NCBI RefSeq assembly: GCF_002920915.1
Contig: NZ_PQVF01000001.1
Span: 372,001-436,000 of the forward strand
Direction of reading: 5' to 3'
Source: Solitalea longa
Lineage (GTDB): Bacteria > Bacteroidota > Bacteroidia > Sphingobacteriales > Sphingobacteriaceae
Length of the DNA stretch: 64,000 nucleotides
Below the pieces are notes generated by a model that did not search any database, had not been told where the DNA came from, and saw only the letters and a list, made by a program, of their open reading frames with translations. The translations under genes were made by a program, and so were the position numbers. Position 1 is the first letter of the stretch; each line of letters starts with the position of its first letter. Positions 9,032 through 18,323 of the stretch are shown piece by piece.

Positions 9032-9649
9032 ATGTCTAAGTTTTATTTGAAATTATATTTTTCTCTTCCCGGAATTTTGAAGCGCTTTTTCTTGAAGTTT
9101 ATTCTCTTGAAGGAAAATGAAATGTTTTCAGACATCCTTAGGCAAATATTCAGTAAGCAATACCAGATTCATATTGGTTATGGGACATATGGAGGTTGTT
9201 TCAATTTAAAAAATGACATTCCGCCGCATGTTACATTTGGCAATTATTGTTCAATTGCAAAAAACATCAGAATATTCCGCGCAAATCATCCTAAAAATAG
9301 TTTTACATCCCATCCTTTGCTTTATAACCCAATTGCTGGTTATGTGAAGAAGGATATGTTAGAACGCCCGGCATTAAATATTGGAAATGATGTATGGATT
9401 GGGGAATGGGTTGTCATATTGCCAAATGTGACTTCAATAGGTAACGGAGCAATAATTGGTGCAGGTAGCATAGTGACTAAAAATGTAGAACCATATTCGG
9501 TGGTGGTTGGGAATCCTGCTAAGATTATTTCACAAAGATTTGATGAAGACACAATTAAACAATTGGAAGAATTAAGGTGGTGGGAGCTGAAAAAAGAAGA
9601 TTTAATTAACAATATCGAACGGCTGAACAGGATTGTAAATAAGGATTAA
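9032..9649 (+). CDS. Hexapeptide-repeat O-acetyltransferase
   Basis: The 205-residue protein contains left-handed beta-helix hexapeptide repeats in its second half (IGNDVWIGEWVVILPNV, then IGNGAIIGAGSIVTKNV) followed by the common closing segment VVVGNPAKII. The upstream segment HVTFGNYCSIAKNIRIF and an early histidine (ANHP) fit the CatB/WbbJ-type acetyltransferases. It probably acetylates a sugar of the exported polymer from acetyl-CoA in the cytoplasm. The gap after it (9650-9804) holds no gene. Confidence 0.87.
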   Translation: MSKFYLKLYFSLPGILKRFFLKFILLKENEMFSDILRQIFSKQYQIHIGYGTYGGCFNLKNDIPPHVTFGNYCSIAKNIRIFRANHPKNSFTSHPLLYNPIAGYVKKDMLERPALNIGNDVWIGEWVVILPNVTSIGNGAIIGAGSIVTKNVEPYSVVVGNPAKIISQRFDEDTIKQLEELRWWELKKEDLINNIERLNRIVNKD

Positions 9650-9804
9650 TTGCTGGTTCAATTTTTAATTGCAATTAGATTAAAAAGCTGCATAAAAGTT
9701 GCTCAGGATTAAATCTTTCTATAAAAGTATAGTTGGTTTTACCCATCGTTTGATTATATAATTAGAATGTTCACCTGGTGTGAATTAATAAATAAGATGA
9801 AATA

Positions 9805-11340
9805 ATGAGTAGCTCTTCATTGGCAAATATACTTTCGGGATCATTGTGGGGCATATTGGCAAAAAGTATTGATGCAATTGTTAAGTTTTTTACAATTCCC
9901 CTTTTAGTTGGGTTTTATGGTAAAGCTGATTATGGTTTAATTGCTTTAGCCTTTTCGTTAAATGCATATCTGAGATTAATGGATATGGGTTTAAATATAG
10001 GTTCCATCCGTTACTTTTCCATGTGGATTATGCAAAAGGAGTGGGATAAAATCGGTAAGGTTTCTCGCTCAAGTATTGTTTTTTATGGTTGGATAGGAGT
10101 GCTCAATGCTGTTGTTTTTTTATTCATTGCGTTTTATGGTGGTAGCTTCTTTAAAATTGTTCCATCGCAGTTATACGTATTTCAATGGATGATGTGCACA
10201 TTAGCGGCTAGTGCTGTTTTTAATTGGGCTTCCAATGTAATTATACAGTTTTTAACTGCTTATGGAGAGCTAGCCTGGATTAATAAAATAGCTGTTTTAA
10301 GTAGTGTTTTAAATTTAGCAACGGTTTTCTTGGCTATAAAATGCCTTATACCCCTTAATTATTATTTTCTTCTTTATATACTTTCTACTTTAATTATAAT
10401 CCCTTTAAATATTTACCGGCTAAAAATTACTCAAATGCCAATATTGGATTTAATTATGCCTGTTTGGGATGGAAAGGCTTTTAAAGAAATATTGGGCTAC
10501 AGTGTTGCAATTTTTGCAATGAGTTTATTTCAGTTTTCCGCCGATAATTTACGACCTATTCTTCTAGGTAAATATGCAGGAAAGGGAATTGAAGTTCTTA
10601 CTGATTATCGTGTTATTCAAACTATAGCATCTCTTATTACTGCGTTTGGCGGTGTGTTTCTACAGGTATTATTACCGTCTGCATCAAAAATATACGTAAA
10701 TAACGATACCCATAAAATTAATAAACTGGCCTATAACGGAACAAGATATATATCTATTTTCTTGTCATTAGTTGTGTTTTTACTAATTGTTAATGCTAAG
10801 GTGCTGTTAGTATTGTATATGGGGAAATCATATGAAGAACTGTCCATTTGGTTGATTATCTGGCTGCTAACTGTTTTATTATCGATGCACAATGCTCCAA
10901 TTGCAACTTTTGTGCTCTCATCAGGGAAAACCAAATTCTTAATTTATTCATCAGCAATTTCTTGTATTCTATCATTACCCATCACCGCTTTTTTTGCACA
11001 TAAATACAATGTAGGCTCGGCTGTAATGGGGTACTTCTTTTATATAGTGTTGCAGTTGATGTGTTATTACTGTTATTATATACCATTTGAATTAAAACTA
11101 GATGTAAAGCAAATACTGTTTAAATCATTTTTGCCTGGAGTTGTTGTAGGTTGTATTGCATGTTTATTAACCTATTTTATAGGCGATCTTATTCCTGATT
11201 TGTCAGGATTTAAAAAGCTAATATTTCAATCAATAGCTTTTTCGCTACAGTTTGGAATCTACCTCTTCTTATTTGTCTTAAAACGAGAAGAAATTAGTGA
11301 AATCAAAAATAAATTAAGACCAAGGGTAGGACTAACCTAA
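9805..11340 (+). CDS. Wzx-type flippase of the polysaccharide repeat unit (MOP superfamily)
   Basis: The 511-residue protein is very hydrophobic, with about 12-14 predicted membrane helices and the typical Wzx opening (SGSLWGILAKSIDAIVKFF...PLLVGFYGKADYGL). Wzx moves undecaprenyl-pyrophosphate-linked repeat units across the inner membrane for polymerisation by Wzy. Its place between the modifying enzymes and the Wzy-like gene agrees with that role. Confidence 0.9.
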   Translation: MSSSSLANILSGSLWGILAKSIDAIVKFFTIPLLVGFYGKADYGLIALAFSLNAYLRLMDMGLNIGSIRYFSMWIMQKEWDKIGKVSRSSIVFYGWIGVLNAVVFLFIAFYGGSFFKIVPSQLYVFQWMMCTLAASAVFNWASNVIIQFLTAYGELAWINKIAVLSSVLNLATVFLAIKCLIPLNYYFLLYILSTLIIIPLNIYRLKITQMPILDLIMPVWDGKAFKEILGYSVAIFAMSLFQFSADNLRPILLGKYAGKGIEVLTDYRVIQTIASLITAFGGVFLQVLLPSASKIYVNNDTHKINKLAYNGTRYISIFLSLVVFLLIVNAKVLLVLYMGKSYEELSIWLIIWLLTVLLSMHNAPIATFVLSSGKTKFLIYSSAISCILSLPITAFFAHKYNVGSAVMGYFFYIVLQLMCYYCYYIPFELKLDVKQILFKSFLPGVVVGCIACLLTYFIGDLIPDLSGFKKLIFQSIAFSLQFGIYLFLFVLKREEISEIKNKLRPRVGLT

Positions 11341-11415
11341 GCGTTTTTGCGATACGCTTCTAAATAACAGTTTTTAACTGTATGAATTCAAAAGTTTAAG
11401 AGAAATAAGTTATTA

Positions 11416-12363
11416 ATGGATACCACTACACTTGAAGCTCCCATTGATGTTTCAATAATTATAGTAAACTATAATACTTTACAGTTATTAATTGATACAA
11501 TTAGTTCTGTACTGGAAAAGAGTGAAGGGTTTAAGTTTGAGATTATTGTTGTTGATAATAATTCAAAAGAAAATGCCCAGAAGGTATTGTCTGATAAATT
11601 TGGCGAACTAGTTATATATAGTTATTTAACTGAGAATATTGGATTTGGGAGGGCAAATAATGAGGGTTTGAAAATCGCCAGGGGTAAAAACATCTTCTTT
11701 TTAAATTCAGATACCTTATTAATTAACAATGCTATTAAGATTCTAAATGATTATTTAAATGAGAATAAAGAAGTTGGAATCTGTGGAGGAAATTTATTTG
11801 ATGAGAATTTGCGGCCTACAGAATCTTATTTCACCAAATTGCCCTCTCTTTTTGCTGAGTTGGCTAATATTGTTCTACCCAGCAGGTTGAAAAATTTATT
11901 CTATAATTCTGATGAATTTTTTAATACATCCGCTACTCCCAAAAGCGTTGCCTATGTTACTGGAGCGGATCTAATGATTAAAAGAGAAGTGATTGAGCAA
12001 ACTGGTGGCTTTAACCCAGTTTTCTTCATGTACTACGAAGAAACTGAGTTGTCTTACAGAGTTTCGAAATTAGGATATAAGATCATGTCAATTCCTTCTG
12101 CTGAAATTATTCATCTGGAGGGTAAATCGTTTGATTTTAACGAAAGAAGGATGTTAATGTACCTGGAAAGTAAGTTCAAATTTTTTAGGATCGTTTATTC
12201 TCCTTTGCACGCATTATTAGTGTATTTGTTAATATTTCCATTAGCCTTTTTAAGAGAATGGTATTTTCGGCTTACTTTTAGTGTGAAGAAAAGCTATTGG
12301 ATTGATATGAAAAGAGTGAATAAGAAGGCGTGGATGAATTACAAATCCCAATTCAGTAGATGA
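11416..12363 (+). CDS. Family 2 glycosyltransferase, rhamnosyltransferase-like
   Basis: The 315-residue protein starts with a GT-A fold (VSIIIVNYNTLQLL...IIVVDNNSKE), then GFGRANNEGL, the metal-binding NSDT (D-x-D equivalent), and FFMYYEETELSYRVSKLGYK, which carries the catalytic-base E-E/D-x-x-L/Y region. This pattern is that of bacterial rhamnosyl- and other GT2 enzymes of O-antigen loci. It likely adds one sugar to the lipid-linked repeat unit. A hydrophobic C-terminal segment (about 255-280) may hold it at the membrane. Confidence 0.88.
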   Translation: MDTTTLEAPIDVSIIIVNYNTLQLLIDTISSVLEKSEGFKFEIIVVDNNSKENAQKVLSDKFGELVIYSYLTENIGFGRANNEGLKIARGKNIFFLNSDTLLINNAIKILNDYLNENKEVGICGGNLFDENLRPTESYFTKLPSLFAELANIVLPSRLKNLFYNSDEFFNTSATPKSVAYVTGADLMIKREVIEQTGGFNPVFFMYYEETELSYRVSKLGYKIMSIPSAEIIHLEGKSFDFNERRMLMYLESKFKFFRIVYSPLHALLVYLLIFPLAFLREWYFRLTFSVKKSYWIDMKRVNKKAWMNYKSQFSR

Positions 12364-12478
12364 TAGTGAATTTTAACATTGTTGATGTTTGTGAGTATAG
12401 TAAGCGTTTTTTCGTAATAATTTAAGATTTTTAGAAGTTGATAGGCTTTAAAGACCCTTTAACTGTAGTGCTACTTTG

Positions 12479-13660
12479 ATGGAAAGAATTCTATATTTTT
12501 TATTGGTTTTAGTTTCAGTTTTCTATCAATTTACTATTGTATCCTACCTTTCCCCATTATTATTTTTCAGTATCCTATTATTATTCCTATCGTTCTTTAG
12601 AAAAGAAAAGGGGTTTGTTAAAATCAGTCTTTTACTGATTATTATTAATCTCGTACCACTTCTGGGGACGGTTTTTTCTGCATTAAGAGGGCAAGATAAC
12701 TTTGTTGAAACGAGCATATTAACTACAGTCCATCGTACAGCATATATTCTTCCTTTAGCAATAGGATTTTACAACTTGAAAGTATCAAACAAGTTTATTG
12801 TTTATACATTCTTTTTCGTACTGGCTCTTTTATCCCTCGTGTCGATTGTTCAAGTTATTCAGCATTATTTAGGGTTAAATGTTTTTTATATCCCGCCTAA
12901 TCATCCCTCCTTTTATGAAAGCATGGGTACTATTATTTTGGATGAAAACGATAAAAAAAGTTTTAGAACCTCGGCTTTCTTTGCAGAACCAGGTGATCTA
13001 GCAATTTACGGTTCGATCTGCACCATTTTGATATTAGCTAGTTACTCAATAAACTCATTTAAGAAGGAAGTCCTCCTGGCTTGGATTTTTTTGTTTATTA
13101 TTCTGCTTACTTCAAAAGGATTGAATGCCATATTTGCATCATTCATTAGTATTATTTACTTATTCAGAAGGAAAATATTTAACCCGAAATATTTGGTGTA
13201 TTTAATACCTGCTGGACTATTCGCTCTTGGGGTATTGTACTTTTTATTGCTTGATCGAATGGATAAACTATTGTCAGGTGAAGATAGTTCCTACCTGGTG
13301 CGAATAGGCTCCATTTTAAATGCGCTAAATTATGTTTTGTCTGACTTTAACTTAATCTTATTTGGAAGTGGCTTAGGTACTAATGCCAAGGTGAATTTCA
13401 TTGGAGATGTTAGTATCAAATCTGATTACATAAGGTTATTGTTTGATGGAGGGGTAGTTACAGTAGCTGCATATATTCTTATAAATTGTTTGATTTTTTT
13501 TAAAAGGAATGGAAGTGAAACACTCAGGGTTTTTGTGGTATATTTTATGTCATTAGGGTTGTTTCACGATACACAAGCTCTTTATTATCTTCCGTTGTTT
13601 TTATTGATTGCTTGGAAATTAGGTTTAAATGAAAAAAAAGCTATTGTTCATAACGGGTAG
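12479..13660 (+). CDS. Wzy-like O-antigen/exopolysaccharide polymerase
   Basis: The 393-residue protein is an integral membrane protein with about 10-12 helices. Near the middle it has a long polar loop (KSFRTSAFFAEPGDLAIYG), and later FGSGLGTNAKV; both fit the Wzy/WaaL family, in which a periplasmic loop with a Glu/Arg pair acts in polymerisation. The ATG at 12479 is preferred over the TTG at 12476. Its last 32 bases overlap the next gene. Wzy proteins are poorly conserved, so the call rests on topology, the F-x-E-P-G-x-x-A motif and the neighbours. Confidence 0.8.
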   Translation: MERILYFLLVLVSVFYQFTIVSYLSPLLFFSILLLFLSFFRKEKGFVKISLLLIIINLVPLLGTVFSALRGQDNFVETSILTTVHRTAYILPLAIGFYNLKVSNKFIVYTFFFVLALLSLVSIVQVIQHYLGLNVFYIPPNHPSFYESMGTIILDENDKKSFRTSAFFAEPGDLAIYGSICTILILASYSINSFKKEVLLAWIFLFIILLTSKGLNAIFASFISIIYLFRRKIFNPKYLVYLIPAGLFALGVLYFLLLDRMDKLLSGEDSSYLVRIGSILNALNYVLSDFNLILFGSGLGTNAKVNFIGDVSIKSDYIRLLFDGGVVTVAAYILINCLIFFKRNGSETLRVFVVYFMSLGLFHDTQALYYLPLFLLIAWKLGLNEKKAIVHNG

Positions 13661-14798
13661 AAATCTTCTTCCTGCAGATTCTGGTGATAAATTATTCTCA
13701 TATAATGTTCTTTTGAACCTATTGAAAGGAGATGTTGAGGTTTATCTCATCTACTTTAATCAAAATAATGAAGAAGATAATGTTAGAATGTTAAAGCATT
13801 CAGGTATCTCTTCTTGTAAAGAAGTTTATCATATCAATTACAATCCCAAAAACAGCATAAAGGCCATAATTGGAAGTGTGTTAACACAAGTTTCTTATCC
13901 ATTATACAAATGGAGAAACAAAAAAATGAAAGGATTGATATCAGAGATAATTAGCCGTGAAAAAATAGACATTGTTGTTTGGGATCATTTGCGGACTACG
14001 GCCAACTTTGCTGATAATAACGCGAAAAATATCTTAATTGAGCACAATAATGAATCAGAAATATTAAAAAAGAGAGCTTCAGAAAAAAATAACTCCTTCT
14101 ATTTTAAGTGGTTCGCCCTTTTTAGCTCTTTTTTGATGGAAAAACATATTAATAAGTATTATGAAAAGATGCATAAAGTAATATTTATTAGTGAATATGA
14201 CTACTCATTTGGTGGACAGCATAAAACAACAATTGAGTTGTTGAGATATTTGAACTTAAAGTTCGCGCATCAAGCTTATCAATTTGATCGGCCAAAAGTT
14301 ATAGAGCCGTTAAAGTTGCTATTTGTAGGTAGTTTAGATTGGTATCCAAATGTTAATGGAATCAAATGGTTTGTTAATAATGTGCTTGGTAATCTTAGAA
14401 ATACTGAACTTTGGATAGTTGGAAGGAATCCCACAGATGAAATAATGTCTCTTAATAATGATAAAGTGAAGGTCTTTGCTAACGTTCCATCAGTTGAAGA
14501 GTATTTTCTCAAGGCAGATATCTTTATATGCCCAATTTTTGAAGGAGGGGGTATAAATATTAAAATCTTAGAAGCACTATCTTATGGAATTCCTTTAGTG
14601 GCCACTGACTTTGCACTAAGAGGGTACGAGTGTGATTTTATACCTACATTCGATACTGTAGAAGAGTGTGAGAAAATGATAACTGCATTTTCTGATGATG
14701 TTCAATTAAGAAAAGTCTTTTCTATTCGGGCAATTGACTATTACAATAACTACATTGAGAATTCAGAAGGTGAAATTCTAGAGTTAATACTAAATTAA
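13629..14798 (+). CDS. GT4-type glycosyltransferase
   Basis: The 389-residue protein opens with KLLFITGRNLLPADSGDKL, the N-terminal loop of GT-B enzymes, and carries the donor-binding region later: LLFVGSLDWYPNVNG, ELWIVGRNP, and PIFEGGGINIKILEALSYGIPLV, which includes the E-x-x-x-E-like motif of GT4. It lies 32 bases inside the end of the Wzy-like gene, so translation is coupled. It should add a sugar to the repeat unit on the cytoplasmic side. Confidence 0.88.
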   Translation: MKKKLLFITGRNLLPADSGDKLFSYNVLLNLLKGDVEVYLIYFNQNNEEDNVRMLKHSGISSCKEVYHINYNPKNSIKAIIGSVLTQVSYPLYKWRNKKMKGLISEIISREKIDIVVWDHLRTTANFADNNAKNILIEHNNESEILKKRASEKNNSFYFKWFALFSSFLMEKHINKYYEKMHKVIFISEYDYSFGGQHKTTIELLRYLNLKFAHQAYQFDRPKVIEPLKLLFVGSLDWYPNVNGIKWFVNNVLGNLRNTELWIVGRNPTDEIMSLNNDKVKVFANVPSVEEYFLKADIFICPIFEGGGINIKILEALSYGIPLVATDFALRGYECDFIPTFDTVEECEKMITAFSDDVQLRKVFSIRAIDYYNNYIENSEGEILELILN

Positions 14799-14808
14799 AA
14801 TACGAACC

Positions 14809-15546
14809 TTGAAAATTTCAATAATTACTCCAGTTTATAATAGCGCCTCAACCATTGCTGCAACAATTAAGTCCATACAATGCCAAAACTATACTAATGT
14901 AGAACATATTATAGTTGACGGTGCATCAAAAGATGAAACAGTTGAAATTGCCAAATCCTTTGGCTTTAGTAAAATTATATCTGAACCTGATCAAGGGATT
15001 TACTTTGCAATGAATAAAGGAGTAAATCTGGCCCAAGGCGACATTATCGGTATATTAAATTCCGATGATTTTTATGCGGATGAAAATGTATTGGAGCGCG
15101 TTGTTGAAAAGTTTTATGAAAGCGGTGCAGATGCTGTTTATGGTGATTTGGATTACGTGGATAGTTTAAATACCAATAAAATTCTTAGGAAATGGAGGTC
15201 GGGGCCCTATACCGCAAAAGCCTTTCTGTTTGGATGGATGCCTCCACATCCTACTTTTTTTGTTAAAAGATCGGTTTATGAACAATACGGCTTATTTAAT
15301 ACCTCACTCCGTAGTGCCGCAGATTATGAAATTATGCTCCGTTTTATTCATAAATATAAAATTAGTGTTTCATACCTTCCTAAGGTGTTAGTTAAAATGA
15401 GAGCTGGAGGGGTGAGTAATGCCAGCTTTAAAAATAGGTTCTTAGCCAATAGGGAAGATAAAAAAGCATGGGTATTAAATGATTTAAAGCCCTATTTCTT
15501 TACATTGTTATGGAAACCCATTAGAAAAATATGGCAATTCCTTTAA
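14809..15546 (+). CDS. Family 2 glycosyltransferase, WcaA-like
   Basis: The 245-residue protein starts at TTG 14809 and has a clear GT-A opening (ISIITPVYNSASTIAATIKS), VEHIIVDGASKDET, DQGIYFAMNKG and LNSDD. This small GT2 form is common in polysaccharide loci. It ends 4 bases inside the 3' end of the reversed gene that follows, so the two converge with no room for a separate terminator. Confidence 0.88.
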   Translation: MKISIITPVYNSASTIAATIKSIQCQNYTNVEHIIVDGASKDETVEIAKSFGFSKIISEPDQGIYFAMNKGVNLAQGDIIGILNSDDFYADENVLERVVEKFYESGADAVYGDLDYVDSLNTNKILRKWRSGPYTAKAFLFGWMPPHPTFFVKRSVYEQYGLFNTSLRSAADYEIMLRFIHKYKISVSYLPKVLVKMRAGGVSNASFKNRFLANREDKKAWVLNDLKPYFFTLLWKPIRKIWQFL

Positions 15547-16490
15547 TAAGGTCTAATTTTTTGATTGATTTTGGGGGCTAAATTTAAAACTGAGTTGTTT
15601 ATATGGCTTTCAACTGTTTGTCCATCATCTATTTCTTTCATCAGTTTTGGGTTTTGCATAAAGAAGTATTTTTCGGCCGACCACCATATTAAACCCTTAA
15701 TTGTGCTTTGCTTATAGCTGGTGGTAGCTGCAACTCTGATATAGTCAAGGAAATACTTTTCAGGGATCTTCTCCAGACCCACCTTTTTATTGCTGGTATG
15801 GTATCTATGCCAAACAAATGGAATTACAGGTTTTTTATATTGATAACCAAGTTTAAGCGCATATCTTACATTGTCAGCTACATATGCAGAGTCCCCTTTC
15901 CAATTGTTTTCATAGAAATCATAAATATCTAAATAATATACATCCTGAGCTTTTAATAATCTAAGTATCCTATTATTATCTTTTTCAAGATCATCTCTGT
16001 ACCAATACCTTCTGAGCGGAAGCCCATAAATTCCCCATGATAAGTTTGGCCTGCATTCCTTGGCTATTCTAAGTGCCCTTAAATATTTATCTATTGCTGC
16101 ATTAAGGCTATCAGATGGTGTATTTGGGTTGGTTATTTTTAGCCATTCTGTTTCTTCCCAATCAATTACTGCAATTCCGTTTGTAATATTATTTGGAATT
16201 TTTGAATTAATTGAGCGAACCAATTGTGTTGAATCAACATTGCCAGAGTTATTCCGGTCAAAATCTATTTTATAAAAAATATAAGCATATTTAATTCCTT
16301 CATTATCTAAGGCTTTATATGTGGTCTCAGATAAATCATTCATACCTATATAAAATGTTTTCTTAGCTGATGCATTTGCTCCTCTAAATGAAGTCCTTTT
16401 TTTAACATTTTGTGCATACAGGCTCTCTGAGCAAACCATAAATAAGCTAACATATATAAATAAAAGCTTAGTTCTCAAATGTATACTCAT
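15543..16490 (-). CDS. Secreted protein resembling GH56 hyaluronidase
   Basis: The 315-residue protein has a signal peptide of about 27 residues ending in SLYAQ. By eye, its features follow the order seen in animal and venom hyaluronidases: AVIDWEETEW with D110 and E112 (the D-x-E catalytic pair of GH56), RPNLSWGIYGLP (compare RPAANWGYYAYP of bee venom enzyme), a Y-x-D/S-x-Y segment, VRYALKLG, PVIPFVWHRY (compare VLPYYWYKYQ), and KGLIWWSA (compare DGFIIWGSS). I infer a TIM-barrel endoglycosidase that leaves the cytoplasm. It lies reversed at the end of the exopolysaccharide locus, which suggests that it trims or releases that polymer. Bacterial hyaluronan-degrading enzymes usually belong to other families, so the substrate is open. 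A different TIM-barrel family is possible. Confidence 0.55.
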   Translation of the reverse strand: MSIHLRTKLLFIYVSLFMVCSESLYAQNVKKRTSFRGANASAKKTFYIGMNDLSETTYKALDNEGIKYAYIFYKIDFDRNNSGNVDSTQLVRSINSKIPNNITNGIAVIDWEETEWLKITNPNTPSDSLNAAIDKYLRALRIAKECRPNLSWGIYGLPLRRYWYRDDLEKDNNRILRLLKAQDVYYLDIYDFYENNWKGDSAYVADNVRYALKLGYQYKKPVIPFVWHRYHTSNKKVGLEKIPEKYFLDYIRVAATTSYKQSTIKGLIWWSAEKYFFMQNPKLMKEIDDGQTVESHINNSVLNLAPKINQKIRPY

Positions 16491-16495
16491 AACAT

Positions 16496-16588
16496 TTACT
16501 GTTTTTTATTTGTTAAATCTACAATTAGATCAGCTAATTTGGCTATAGAGTCTTTATTTAAAGAAGGTAAAAAATTATTGCAGTTAGG
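16496..16588 (-). pseudogene. Possible C-terminal remnant of a lost gene
   Basis: On the minus strand an open frame of 30 codons ends at TAA 16496-16498, just 5 bases before the ATG of the GH56-like gene. It reads ...FLPSLNKDSIAKLADLIVDL..., an amphipathic helix typical of a protein C-terminus, and has no start codon of its own; a TAG precedes it. The operon-like spacing suggests the 3' end of a gene whose front part was deleted. Family not recognised. Confidence 0.3.
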
Positions 16589-16692
16589 CTAGCCTTTAAT
16601 TAAGCTGACAACTCATATACTGCTTTAAGATTTGTAATGTAAAGATAAATAAGACTCAGTTTATTTAAATGTTAGGATAATATTTGATAAAA

Positions 16693-16749
16693 ATGGATAA
16701 ATATGATTTGATTTTAATAGGACCAGCCTCTCCTTTTATCTTAAGGTAA
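16693..16749 (+). pseudogene. Possible N-terminal remnant of a glycosyltransferase
   Basis: An 18-codon frame reads MDKYDLILIGPASPFILR and stops at TAA. I-G-P-A-x-P after a short hydrophobic strand is the usual opening of GT4-type glycosyltransferases. Shifting one base at about 16746 keeps a frame open for 24 more codons (HYIHSLNKNLIDKLKVVALV...) that also looks like a GT-B N-terminal strand-helix-strand. It is likely a decayed gene; the match is by eye and short. Confidence 0.35.
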
Positions 16750-17124
16750 GTCATTACATTCATTCTCTAAACAAAAATTTAATTGATAAGCTTAAAGTTG
16801 TTGCCTTAGTTACTAATTAGAGTTAATAAGTTAGCTTTTCAATAAAAGGCTATCAGTTTTGAATAAAAATTAAATTATTGTGATTTATTTATATGATTTG
16901 GATTGCATAAATAAAGAACGGAATGCTAATGTCTAAAAGAGATTTCTTCAACTTGGTCACCCTCTTAGTTGTTTTCCTTAGAATTGTTTTCTAAATTGCA
17001 GTTAAGTTCTTTAATATTAGACTTTTCTGGCAAAGTTCTTGCTTAACTGTCCTTTCCAAAGCTAAATTTTACTCATTCGGTGTAAATTATTAACCTTGGA
17101 TAGATTTCCAACCACAATTTGCGT

Positions 17125-18288
17125 ATGTTATTACATTTACTCATTTTCCTATCGGCTCTTTTGGTTGTGAGCTTCTCAATTCCATCAATTATATATGTGG
17201 CATTTAAGAAAAGATTGTTTGATATGCCCTCAGAAGAACGAAAGATCCATAAAAAGATTATTCCTAATCTGGGAGGGATAGCCATATTTACCGGATTTCT
17301 GTTCTCTACATCATTATTTATTAAAAGCACTTTATTGCCAGAAGCTGGAGTTATTTTGGCTTCGGGAATTATTCTTTTTGTTATTGGCTTAAAGGATGAT
17401 TTGGTAGGTATGAGCCCAGTTAAGAAGTTATTGGCTCAAATTATTGCAGCCATGTTAGTTGCTGTGCTGGCAGATATTCGTATTAGAAGTATGCATGGGT
17501 TGCTAGGCTTAAATGATTTTTCTTATCCTGTAAGCGTTGGTTTAACTGTTTTAGTAATTGTTGCAGTTGTAAATGCCTTTAACCTGGTTGATGGTATTGA
17601 TGGGCTCGCAGGAAGTTTGGGTGTAGTTGTTTCTCTAACTTATTCCCTGCTTTTTTATTTAATGGGCGATATGGGTTGGTCGTATATGGCAATTGCCATG
17701 GCAGGTTCGCTTATTGGATTTCTTATTTACAACGTCTCGCCGGCTAAAATTTTCATGGGTGATACTGGTTCACTTTTAGTAGGAATGATCTCAGCGGTTT
17801 TGAGTGTTCAATTCATCGATTTGAGTAACGTGCATACTATCCAAGCTTTTGGTTTAGGAATACATTCATCTCCTGCTTTGGTAATGGCTATTCTGATTAT
17901 TCCGTTATTTGATACAACACGAGTATTTACACTTCGTATTCTTAATAGCGAATCTCCGTTTAAAGCGGACAGGAATCATTTACATCACCGTTTAATCGAC
18001 TTAAAACTATCTCATTCCATTTGTGCATTTATCCTGGTCGGGGTTAATCTGTTGTTTATTTCTTTAGCTCTTGCCTTTCAGCATATCGGTACAATGGAAT
18101 TGCTGCTAGTTCTTTCCTTCTTTGCTGTATTCTTTAATTCTACCTTAACCATTTTATTAAATAAGCGTAAGAAAAAAGATCTTATTGTTCAGGATGCCAA
18201 ACATACAGCGGATTCGTTAGCTACTGATCCAAAAGAGGAAAAAGAAAAATTTGTCGAATCAATTTTAGAACGCATTGCCAAAAACTAA
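17125..18288 (+). CDS. Undecaprenyl-phosphate sugar-1-phosphate transferase, WecA/MraY family
   Basis: The 387-residue protein has about 10-11 membrane helices and the family motifs: KDDLVGMSPVKKLLAQ, NAFNLVDGIDGLAG (catalytic Asp-rich loop), FMGDTGSLLVG and DRNHLHHRLID. It transfers a sugar-1-phosphate, probably GlcNAc-1-P, from UDP-sugar to undecaprenyl phosphate, the first step of lipid-linked polymer synthesis. ATG 17125 is chosen over a TTG two codons earlier. No other initiating transferase is visible in the window, so it may start the repeat unit built by the locus to its left. The C-terminus is a lysine- and glutamate-rich cytoplasmic tail. Confidence 0.9.
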   Translation: MLLHLLIFLSALLVVSFSIPSIIYVAFKKRLFDMPSEERKIHKKIIPNLGGIAIFTGFLFSTSLFIKSTLLPEAGVILASGIILFVIGLKDDLVGMSPVKKLLAQIIAAMLVAVLADIRIRSMHGLLGLNDFSYPVSVGLTVLVIVAVVNAFNLVDGIDGLAGSLGVVVSLTYSLLFYLMGDMGWSYMAIAMAGSLIGFLIYNVSPAKIFMGDTGSLLVGMISAVLSVQFIDLSNVHTIQAFGLGIHSSPALVMAILIIPLFDTTRVFTLRILNSESPFKADRNHLHHRLIDLKLSHSICAFILVGVNLLFISLALAFQHIGTMELLLVLSFFAVFFNSTLTILLNKRKKKDLIVQDAKHTADSLATDPKEEKEKFVESILERIAKN

Positions 18289-18323
18289 AGGAATCGCTTT
18301 AGTTTCAACATATTATTGTAATT

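Larger units (their letters stand above)
16491..17118. other. 628-base AT-rich gap with gene debris
   Basis: No intact gene is visible. Besides the two remnants listed separately, a 21-codon hydrophobic frame (16929-16994, starting MSKRDFFNLVTLLVVFL) could be the truncated start of a membrane protein. I see no transposase, terminal repeats, tRNA or clear promoter. The gap separates the exopolysaccharide genes from the WecA-like gene. Confidence 0.5.

Noticed and set aside
1-17118. Exopolysaccharide locus as a mobile island
   Set aside because: No integrase, transposase, tRNA site or direct repeats visible; only the debris gap suggests past exchange.
17073-17330. Minus-strand frame of 85 codons at the start of the WecA-like gene
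   Set aside because: Shadow of the WecA-like gene on the other strand; no family features.
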